From positions 1 through 38,556 of the forward strand of contig CAKUBG010000024.1 in the NCBI GenBank assembly GCA_934636825.1: a stretch of DNA of 38,556 bases, written 5' to 3'. Origin of the DNA: an uncultured bacterium (GTDB lineage Bacteria; Vulcanimicrobiota; Xenobia; Xenobiales; Xenobiaceae). Position numbers and translations under genes: made by a program. Under the pieces are notes generated by a model. The model made no database searches. It was not told where the DNA came from and saw only the letters and a list, made by a program, of their open reading frames with translations. Positions 32,621 to 38,556 of the stretch are shown piece after piece (within the stretch, counting starts at the first letter, position 1; every line of letters begins with the position of its first letter).

Positions 32621-34309
32621 CTAGTAGTTATAAACTATTATATCGGTAGGCGTATAGTAATATGCCTTTAAAACTGGCGGTCTGGAGCTGTTTTTATCTT
32701 GCTGACAATATAAATTATTAGTTTTAGATTCAGAGGTGCGGCTCTTAGATTCGGCTTGTTCTTGCCAATATTTGGCTTTAGCTGGATCTGCGTCTGTTAA
32801 AGTGCCTTTTTGATAAATTTCACTGAGTTTGTACATAGCCGGAACGCAACCTAATTGGGCCGACTTGGTAAAGTTATCAATAGCTCCCTGTGTGTCTTTA
32901 GCCGTACCGAAACCGCGTCCTTGACAAATAGCATAATTATATAAACCTATGGGATTATTTAAATCGGCGGCAATTTTGTAACTTTCGCAAGCAGTTCGAT
33001 AATCTTGACCGCGAGAAATGCCATAATAGTAGCAATTACCCGAATTGCACAAACCATTCAAACTACCGTTTTCTCCGGCTTGATAAAAAAGATTGGCGGC
33101 AGTTTCACTATTTTTAGGTACAAATAGACCTTCTGTATAAAGGCGGCCCAGCATATTGGCGCCCTCTCCGTATTTCGCGTCTGCGGCTTGTATATAATAT
33201 TTTAACGCCTTGGCTTGATTTTGTTTTACTTTAAGTCCTTGTTCACAGTAAAGGCCAAGAACTGTCAGTGCTGTTCCATCTTTAAAGTCGGCCGCTTTTT
33301 TGTAATACTTTAAAGCTTGCTTAAAATCAGCTTTAACACCCAAGCCGAGATCGTAAAGTCTACCTATGCGCGTCCAACCTAAAGGAAAACCTAATTGACC
33401 GGCTTTGTCGTAAGTTTTAATAGCTTGAGAACGATTTTGTTTAAGTCCCAAGCCTGCTTCCAAACAATAGCCCAATCTATAGTGGGCGCGGCTATTTTTT
33501 TTAGCGGCTGCTTTTTTGTACCACTGTACAGCTTTAAGGTGATCTTGTTTGACACCGTGGCCTAAAGCATATAAGTCGCCTAAATTGACCATAGCGTCAG
33601 TATTACCAGCTTGGGCAGCTTCACTAAAAAGCTTAAAGGCTTTTTGGTAATCTTTATCTGTACCTTGACCGGCGGCGATCATTTCTGCTAAAGCATTTTT
33701 GGCTCTAGGATCGCCAAGGCCGGCCGCTTTTGATAAAAAAGCTATAGCTTGACCGAAATTTTTGTTGATGCCATTGCCGAAGCGATAAATATTACCTATA
33801 GCTAATTGAGCGGCCGTATTGCCTAAGTCGGCAGCTGTCCTATATAAAGTAATGGCTGATTGAACATTGCGCGGACAGCCTTTAGCGTTGTAAAGACAAT
33901 CGGCAGCCATATAGGCCGCACCGCCGTGGCCTAAAGAGGCTGCTTTTTTCAGTAAATCTAAGCCTTGAGCCACATCGTCTTGTTGAATAAGTTTTTTGCC
34001 ACGCTTAAAAAGACTTTCAGCTTCTTCTGAAGGTTGTTGCTCATTGGTTTGTTGAGCGTTCGTTTGCTTAGTTGTTTCGGTAGTCTTATTGGGAGCAATA
34101 TTTTGCTCTTTTTGTTTTGATATATCTTTAGAAGTAGAGGCAGAGTTGTTGACAGTTGGCGGTGCTGGTACGGAAGGTTGAACATGATTTTTGGGCTCAG
34201 CTTGGGCACAAGGCATAAGCGCTGCGCAAATTATGAAAGAAAAACACGCAGTACGCCAAGTGAAGCTACGGAAAGGAGAAGCAAAAAGGTTGCCGCTTTG
34301 TTTATTCAT
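32621..34309 (-). CDS. Secreted Sel1-like repeat protein
   Basis: A 562-residue exported protein built of Sel1-like (TPR-type) helical repeats. The N-terminus has basic residues, a hydrophobic stretch and an AQA-EP cleavage site near residue 37. A Pro/Asn/Gln/Thr-rich linker to about residue 95 follows, then about twelve repeats of roughly 36 residues, with A-x-x-x-L-G-x-x-Y-x-x-G-x-G and the A-x-x-x-[FY]-x-x-A-A motif. A short Tyr-rich tail ends it. Sel1 proteins mediate protein contacts in the periplasm or host interface. The start is ATG 34309 with AGGAG 9 nt upstream. Partner unknown; the next gene is the broken PAP2. Confidence 0.9.
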   Translation of the reverse strand: MNKQSGNLFASPFRSFTWRTACFSFIICAALMPCAQAEPKNHVQPSVPAPPTVNNSASTSKDISKQKEQNIAPNKTTETTKQTNAQQTNEQQPSEEAESLFKRGKKLIQQDDVAQGLDLLKKAASLGHGGAAYMAADCLYNAKGCPRNVQSAITLYRTAADLGNTAAQLAIGNIYRFGNGINKNFGQAIAFLSKAAGLGDPRAKNALAEMIAAGQGTDKDYQKAFKLFSEAAQAGNTDAMVNLGDLYALGHGVKQDHLKAVQWYKKAAAKKNSRAHYRLGYCLEAGLGLKQNRSQAIKTYDKAGQLGFPLGWTRIGRLYDLGLGVKADFKQALKYYKKAADFKDGTALTVLGLYCEQGLKVKQNQAKALKYYIQAADAKYGEGANMLGRLYTEGLFVPKNSETAANLFYQAGENGSLNGLCNSGNCYYYGISRGQDYRTACESYKIAADLNNPIGLYNYAICQGRGFGTAKDTQGAIDNFTKSAQLGCVPAMYKLSEIYQKGTLTDADPAKAKYWQEQAESKSRTSESKTNNLYCQQDKNSSRPPVLKAYYYTPTDIIVYNY

Positions 34310-34458
34310 GTAAATGCGCTCCTAACGTAAAAGTCAACATAAGTGAAGTTCCCAAAACAGAGCCGTAAACCTTTAGCTAATAAAAAATATTACCATGAGT
34401 GCCGTAAAGCCCTTGGTTATAGCCATGAGGAGTATGTCAATTTGTCGGGAAGAAACTC

Positions 34459-34487
34459 TTGACAATTGTTTGTTGTTTAGGTAATAT
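34459..34487 (+). promoter_or_regulatory. Promoter of tRNA-Tyr
   Basis: TTGACA (34459-34464), 17 bp, TAATAT (34482-34487), ending 12 nt before the tRNA. Confidence 0.9.
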
Positions 34488-34499
34488 ACTTTCCGTTAC

Positions 34500-34586
34500 G
34501 GGTACGTGGCAGAGTGGACAATTGCATCAGACTGTAAATCTGACGCGCGACGCGCTACAGAGGTTCGAATCCTTTCGTGCCCACCA
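34500..34586 (+). tRNA. tRNA-Tyr (anticodon GTA)
   Basis: GGGTACG pairs with CGTGCCC as the acceptor stem (T-G and otherwise Watson-Crick). The loop CTGTAAA holds GTA (tyrosine). The long variable arm is typical of class II tRNA-Tyr. Discriminator A and CCA are encoded at 34583-34586. Confidence 0.95.
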
Positions 34587-34593
34587 CAAAGAC

Positions 34594-34625
34594 AAGTTCG
34601 GGTTTATAACTCGGGCTTTTTTTTG
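34594..34625 (+). terminator. Terminator after tRNA-Tyr
   Basis: AAGTTCGGGT and ACTCGGGCTT pair over 10 bp with G-U wobbles, followed by a T-run. Confidence 0.75.
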
Positions 34626-34710
34626 TTTTTAAAGCAAAATAGGAAGTAAGTCTCTCTAGGCTGAAATGGCGTCGGCTACACATGAAAGCAAATTGACCTG
34701 GAGGGCGGAT

Positions 34711-35544
34711 ATGTTAGGAGCTATTGTCGGTGATATTGTTGGTTCACGCTACGAATTTGCCAATCATCGCAGTGTTAAATTTCCCCTTTTTGATAATGAT
34801 TGTTTTGCTACCGATGATTCAATTATGAGTTTAGCGGTAGGCAAAGCTATTACCGAATTTTATAAACAAGATCTAGAACTCAACGAGAAGGGTAAACAAA
34901 TACTTTTTGATTTAACTGTACATTATATGCGTAAAATAGGGCAGCCTTATCCTGATTGCGGCTATGGTGGTCGTTTTTTGCATTGGATGTATTGCACTAA
35001 TCCGCAACCATACAATAGCTTTGGCAATGGATCGGCTATGCGCGTTAGCGGTGCAGCCTGGGCTGCTTCTACTTTGGAAGAAGCTTTAGAATTAGCTAAA
35101 ATAGTAACTTCTGTCACTCATGATCATCCTGAAGGTATTAGAGGAGCCCAAGCTACCACGGCGGCTATTTTTATGGCTAGGCAAGGCAAAAGCCAAGACG
35201 ACATAAGAAAACATATTAACGATAACTATTATAAATTAAACTTTACCGTTGAAGAGATTCGCCCTCACTACCAATTTAACGAAACTTGTATGGAAACTGT
35301 GCCTCAAGCTATCGAAGTTTTTTTAGAATCGTCCGATTTTGAAAATGCTATACGTTTAGCTATATCTTTAGGAGGAGATAGCGATACTCTTGCTGCTATA
35401 ACCGGTTCTATAGCCGAAGCTTTTTATGGCGTTCCGCTGGAAATTGAGAAAAAAGCTATAAGCTACCTCGATAGCAATTTAGCTAAGCTCTATCAAGAGT
35501 GGAAAGCTTTTCAAGCCAGTCGCGCTCCATATTTAGTTAAGTAG
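34711..35544 (+). CDS. ADP-ribosylglycohydrolase family protein, copy 1
   Basis: These enzymes remove ADP-ribose from proteins or small molecules using two Mg2+/Mn2+ ions. The ARH fold shows GDIVGSRYE at the start, metal ligands in TDDSIMS (34-40) and GGDSDTLAAITGSIAEAFYG (from 221); the family's key Asp residues are present. It has 277 residues. I chose ATG 34711 because GGAGG lies 6 nt upstream; an ATG at 34666 lies 45 bp earlier with no ribosome site. The copy at 35744 is its near-duplicate, with the last ~200 bp almost identical. Substrate is unknown; DraG-type, arginine- or nucleotide-linked targets are possible. Confidence 0.92.
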   Translation: MLGAIVGDIVGSRYEFANHRSVKFPLFDNDCFATDDSIMSLAVGKAITEFYKQDLELNEKGKQILFDLTVHYMRKIGQPYPDCGYGGRFLHWMYCTNPQPYNSFGNGSAMRVSGAAWAASTLEEALELAKIVTSVTHDHPEGIRGAQATTAAIFMARQGKSQDDIRKHINDNYYKLNFTVEEIRPHYQFNETCMETVPQAIEVFLESSDFENAIRLAISLGGDSDTLAAITGSIAEAFYGVPLEIEKKAISYLDSNLAKLYQEWKAFQASRAPYLVK

Positions 35545-35556
35545 ACTTAGTTAAAA

Positions 35557-35600
35557 AATAGGTCAACTAGATTTTTTTTACTTCTGGTTGGCCTATTCTA
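35557..35600 (+). terminator. Terminator after ADP-ribosylglycohydrolase copy 1
   Basis: AATAGGTCAAC pairs with GTTGGCCTATT around a T-rich loop. A close relative lies after copy 2 at 36589, so the duplication included it. The T-run is inside the loop. Confidence 0.65.
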
Positions 35601-35743
35601 TTTGTTGTACCAAAAAGAGTAAACAATAAACTGCGATCTTACATGCTTTTAACATTTGTGTTACTTTTTACAGTACAGGTCATAGTAAAATTTTTCCTAT
35701 TGGTGGGGTAATATTTTGTTTCTTTGTATTTTTGGAGGAAATT

Positions 35744-36577
35744 ATGATTGGAGCTATTACTGGAGATATCGTAGGATCGAGATTTGAATGGCATAATCAC
35801 CGCAGTACTAATTTTACTTTATTTGATCCTAAATGCAAATTTACCGATGATTCTGTAATGAGTATAGCTATAGGAAAAGCTATTATGGAATTTTACAGAA
35901 AAGGTATAAAATTAGATGAGCGTGGTAAAAAGACTTTATCTTCTCTAAGTGTGCGCTATATGCGAGAAATTGGGCAACCTTATCGCAATTGCGGATATGG
36001 GGGAAAGTTTAGAGTATGGATGTATAGCAATGTGCCCAAGCCGTATAGCAGCTTTGGTAATGGAGCGGCTATGCGTGTTAGTGGCGCAGCTTGGGCTGCT
36101 TCTACTTTGGAAGAAGCTTTAGAGTTAGCCAAAGTAGTAACCGCTGTCACTCACGATCATCCTGAAGGTATTAGAGGAGCCCAAGCTGTTACGGCGGCTA
36201 TTTTTATGGCTAGGCAAGGTAAAAGTAAGGACGAAATAAGACAATATATACATTATTGTTATTATCGTTTGAATTTTACTATTGCTGAGTTGCGTCCTAC
36301 CTATAAATTTAACGCTTCTTGTATGGGCTCTGTGCCTCAAGCTATCGAAGCTTTTTTAGAATCGTCTGATTTTGAAAATGCTATACGTTTAGCGGTATCT
36401 TTGGGAGGAGATAGCGATACTATTGCTGCTATAACCGGTTCTATAGCCGAAGCTTTCTATGGCGTTCCGCCGGAAATTGAGAAAAAAGCTATAAGCTACC
36501 TCGATAGCAATTTAGCTAAGCTCTATCAAGAGTGGAAAGCTTTTCAAGCTAGCCGCGCTCCACATTTAGTTAAGTAA
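35744..36577 (+). CDS. ADP-ribosylglycohydrolase family protein, copy 2
   Basis: It has the same architecture and length (277 residues) as copy 1: GDIVGSRFEWHNH, TDDSVMSIAIG and GGDSDTIAAITGSIAEAFYG, all metal ligands kept. The N-terminal half differs more from copy 1 than the C-terminal third, where even silent positions agree. I chose ATG 35744 because GGAGG lies 5 nt upstream; a TTG at 35732 would open the frame earlier, but without a site. Both copies look functional. It has its own upstream region with a possible promoter, so the two need not be co-expressed. Confidence 0.92.
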   Translation: MIGAITGDIVGSRFEWHNHRSTNFTLFDPKCKFTDDSVMSIAIGKAIMEFYRKGIKLDERGKKTLSSLSVRYMREIGQPYRNCGYGGKFRVWMYSNVPKPYSSFGNGAAMRVSGAAWAASTLEEALELAKVVTAVTHDHPEGIRGAQAVTAAIFMARQGKSKDEIRQYIHYCYYRLNFTIAELRPTYKFNASCMGSVPQAIEAFLESSDFENAIRLAVSLGGDSDTIAAITGSIAEAFYGVPPEIEKKAISYLDSNLAKLYQEWKAFQASRAPHLVK

Positions 36578-36588
36578 CCTTAGTTAAA

Positions 36589-36632
36589 AATAGGCCAACT
36601 CGATTTTTTCTACTTCAGGTTGGCCTTTTGTT
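36589..36632. terminator. Terminator between copy 2 and the nitroreductase
   Basis: AATAGGCCAAC (36589-36599) pairs with GTTGGCCTTTT (36619-36629). It lies between convergent genes and may serve both. Confidence 0.65.
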
Positions 36633-36640
36633 GTGCAAAA

Positions 36641-37165
36641 TTAGTGTTTTATAACACGACCTTCACGGATAGGATGAGCTTGAGGAGTTTCGGCTGCATA
36701 TCCTAAAATACAATGGCCTATACCTTCATAGTTATCAGGTACTCCCAATTTACGGAAAATAGCCCGGCCTTCTTCACATTCCGACTCTTCTTTAGCACGA
36801 TTGATCCAGCAACTGCCCAATCCCAAAGCGTGGGTGGCTGCCATCAAGTTGCCCATAACCAAACTGCCATCGTATACATGGTTGCTGTTTTCCTTGTCAG
36901 CAAACACGATCAGCATCATAGGAGCGCCGTAAAAAGGATCAAAGCCCTCTTTCCAACCACCAATGCGTCTATTTAAGTCGGAAAGTTGATCGCGCACTTC
37001 TTTATCGGCCACTTCGACAATGAGTGTGGGCTGTTTGTTCATACCGCTAGCTGCATAAAGACCAGCTTCGATTATTTGATCAACTAACTCTTGCGGAACG
37101 CTCTTATCAGCTTGATATTTTCTGACACTGCGGCGATTTTTCAAAGTTTCGATAAATTCGTTCAT
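36641..37165 (-). CDS. Nitroreductase-family FMN oxidoreductase
   Basis: FMN-dependent NAD(P)H oxidoreductase of the nitroreductase fold; substrates may be nitroaromatics, quinones or flavins. It starts with the FMN phosphate-binding RRSVRKY near residue 12, has the AASGMNKQP segment, and GLGSCWINRA before the C-terminal GYAAETP. The length of 174 residues is typical of small members. The start is ATG 37165 with GAGG 7 nt upstream. The preceding flavoprotein gene ends 13 bp upstream, so the two are co-transcribed and may act together. Confidence 0.92.
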   Translation of the reverse strand: MNEFIETLKNRRSVRKYQADKSVPQELVDQIIEAGLYAASGMNKQPTLIVEVADKEVRDQLSDLNRRIGGWKEGFDPFYGAPMMLIVFADKENSNHVYDGSLVMGNLMAATHALGLGSCWINRAKEESECEEGRAIFRKLGVPDNYEGIGHCILGYAAETPQAHPIREGRVIKH

Positions 37166-37178
37166 CTTTTTACCTCAC

Positions 37179-37715
37179 TTATTGTAAATTTTTGCCTATT
37201 TCATAGGCTTTTTGCGGATAATCAGTCTTTTCAATCGCTTCACGAGTAGGACAAGAAGAGGCTAATAGCATACCCACATCTTGCCAGTGCATATAGCAAT
37301 TGTTTGTTAAGTAAGAAGCTTTTATACCATCAAAGAGCCATTCTGTATTGTCGGCGGCAGCCACTAACAAAACAGTTTTTTTGGGCTGGCGCAGCTTATC
37401 GTTAATCCGATAATATCTATCAATGATGGCTTTAAGCTGTGAAGGAAAATCGTGATAATACAGTGGAGTAACGTACACTACAGCGTCTGCTTCAATAAGT
37501 TTAGGAGCCAGTTCGCTCATATCATCGTCAAAAACGCATAAATTGTCACTTCGCTTACATCTGTCGCAGGCTATGCAATGATGTACTTTTTTGAACGAAG
37601 CGTCAAAGCGGTAAATCTCATGGCTTGCTTCTTGGGCACCTTCAATAAATTTTTCTGCCAATAGCGAAGATGTGCCGTTTTGATGTGGACTGGCATTTAA
37701 TACAACTATTTTCAC
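37179..37715 (-). CDS. NADPH-dependent FMN reductase-like / iron-sulfur flavoprotein
   Basis: A flavodoxin-fold protein of 178 residues. It opens with VVLNASPHQNGTSSLL, the FMN phosphate loop, and has VVYVTPLYYHDFPSQLKAIIDR around the flavin. Near residue 50, HCIACDRCKRSDNLC gives C-x2-C-x2-C-x6-C, matching the iron-sulfur flavoprotein type that binds a 4Fe-4S cluster; a related reductase without cluster is possible. I chose GTG 37715 because AGGAGA lies 7 nt upstream; an ATG at 37763 adds 16 residues without a family match. It is first in an operon with the nitroreductase. Confidence 0.85.
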   Translation of the reverse strand: MKIVVLNASPHQNGTSSLLAEKFIEGAQEASHEIYRFDASFKKVHHCIACDRCKRSDNLCVFDDDMSELAPKLIEADAVVYVTPLYYHDFPSQLKAIIDRYYRINDKLRQPKKTVLLVAAADNTEWLFDGIKASYLTNNCYMHWQDVGMLLASSCPTREAIEKTDYPQKAYEIGKNLQ

Positions 37716-37868
37716 TTTTTTGTCTCCTGATATGCATGTACAAATATTAGTGAATATGTCCAACTACTGGATCGCTTCTAGTTTAAGTGTGTTTTTTCAT
37801 GCTGTACAGCAAAATATACTAGATGTAGCGCAAACATGCTAAACACAAACGAACTCGGTGTAGTCCTT

Positions 37869-37940
37869 GGCTTTGGCGGGAGGCCGTGTGGCTACTTATT
37901 TCCTGTAAGAGGCCATAGCGGCCCATTTACGCCGAAAGCC
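37869..37940. ncRNA. Large imperfect hairpin, possible structured RNA (element A)
   Basis: GGCTTT, then GGCG, then GGCCG and GGC on the 5' side pair in order with GCC, CGGCC, CGCC and GAAAGCC on the 3' side, with small bulges and a loop near TTATTTCCTG. This lies in a gap of about 400 bp without a convincing gene. It could be a structured RNA, a leader or part of a short mobile repeat. No family is recognised. Confidence 0.4.
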
Positions 37941-37965
37941 TTGGACGCAACCTGCAAACATTAAA

Positions 37966-38082
37966 AGTTTCCGTCTCAGAACAAGTAAGCTGCGTTTTGC
38001 CTATAGCAAAGCGAAAGGCTTTTCTATGCCTGCAGCTTGCTATAGGCTAAACGCAGCCAATTAAACCCTAGAAACGGAGACT
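37966..38082. ncRNA. Long nested inverted repeat, possible structured RNA or short element (element B)
   Basis: An inner stem of about 22 bp pairs 37989-38012 with 38035-38057 (GCTGCGTTT, GCCTATAGCAA and complement, with one mismatch and a bulge). An outer stem pairs AGTTTCCGTCT (37966-37976) with AAACGGAGACT (38072-38082), 10 of 11. No T-run follows. Two nested, symmetric stems fit a structured RNA or a miniature inverted-repeat element. Confidence 0.5.
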
Positions 38083-38120
38083 TTGAGCACCTATACCTTA
38101 CTTTCGCAACCGCTTCCAAA

Positions 38121-38306
38121 ATGATCGCTTGCTATGAAATGAACGAGCTACAGCAAAAAAGTGTAGGCGTAAATGAAATTTATAGCCGCAAAAATGTTCG
38201 TTATACCCACCGGAGAAAACTTTATCGCGTCAGCGATGTTTTCGAGGAGGGATATAACGAACTAATCAATGAGGCTATAAATTTAGCACTAACATGCATG
38301 GCGTAA
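38121..38306 (+). CDS. Doubtful 61-residue reading frame
   Basis: ATG 38121 to a stop at 38304-38306 encodes a 61-residue product with acidic and basic residues but no motif. No Shine-Dalgarno site precedes it, and it lies among structured DNA just before a promoter. It is probably not a gene, but no other feature explains the stretch. Confidence 0.2.
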   Translation: MIACYEMNELQQKSVGVNEIYSRKNVRYTHRRKLYRVSDVFEEGYNELINEAINLALTCMA

Positions 38307-38335
38307 AAATTTAGCACATTTTTGCCTAGAAGTGC

Positions 38336-38364
38336 TTGACAGGGGAGGCACTTAGCGGTAATAT
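38336..38364 (+). promoter_or_regulatory. Strong promoter, possibly of an rRNA operon
   Basis: TTGACA (38336-38341), 17 bp, TAATAT (38359-38364). The leader continues 190 nt to the window edge. It contains GTTTTGAAAATAGAAT near 38400, resembling sequences found ahead of 16S genes in Bacillota. No 16S start is in the window, so an rRNA operon is inference. Confidence 0.75.
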
Positions 38365-38556
38365 ACTCGAGCAGTTGCGACGAGCAACTAAGCAAAGTTT
38401 TGAAAATAGAATAGCAGCTTTTAACTATGAAGCTTGTGTAAGTGCCCTGTGTATCTTACAAGATAAGATACCGAAATAGATGACACTTAAAATTGTCAAT
38501 GTTAAGTAGAGCTAATCGCTCTCTTTTTCAAATATTAAGCGCCGATGCCGTAAGGC

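Overview
This 38.6 kb window is chromosomal bacterial DNA of moderate GC. Genes lie on both strands, are closely packed and mostly have AGGAGG-type ribosome sites. Intrinsic terminators are common, and two tRNA promoters read TTGACA-17-TATTAT/TAATAT. The order cysS-rlmB-sigH is typical of Bacillota, and FHA-rodA-pbpA of Bacillota and Actinomycetota. Four PilT-type ATPases imply type IV pili or a related retractable machine. I infer a host- or community-associated lineage near the Bacillota/Terrabacteria, possibly poorly sampled, and do not name a genus.

Layout. 1-1475 (-): an unfinished two-FHA-domain protein whose Pro/Gln-rich tail runs into an 18-bp tandem repeat and off the left edge. 1746-6328: hflX, a DAACS-type symporter (-), a solitary infA with a TTG start, and lgt (-). 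6597-12641: a likely operon of two PilT ATPases, an FHA membrane protein, a RodA/FtsW glycosyltransferase and a class B PBP, linking pilus-type motors, phosphothreonine sensing and wall synthesis. 12820-16815: serC, then an RCK/NAD-binding regulator directly upstream of a CPA2 exchanger. 16920-21309: a module of unknown function, made of a RanBP2-type zinc-finger helical protein, a charged coiled-coil/glycine-zipper protein and a paralogue of the first, followed by a convergent HEAT-like gene. 21478-23770: two more PilT-like genes, the second with lost catalytic motifs. 23897-31698: serS, a YciO/Sua5 protein, a subtilase, cysS, rlmB and sigH. 31858-34586: tRNA-Thr, a PAP2 phosphatase gene broken by an in-frame stop, a secreted Sel1-repeat protein, and tRNA-Tyr. 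34711-37715: two duplicated ADP-ribosylglycohydrolase genes, a nitroreductase and an iron-sulfur-type flavoprotein. 37716-38556: no convincing gene, but two large imperfect hairpins and a consensus promoter whose leader leaves the window, perhaps towards an rRNA operon.

The most interesting material is the 16.9-20.1 kb three-gene module, the set of four PilT ATPases including a probable pseudo-ATPase, the interrupted PAP2 gene, the hairpins near the right edge, and the JAMM-like motif in the HflX N-terminus. All functional statements are read from motifs by eye; no database search was made.
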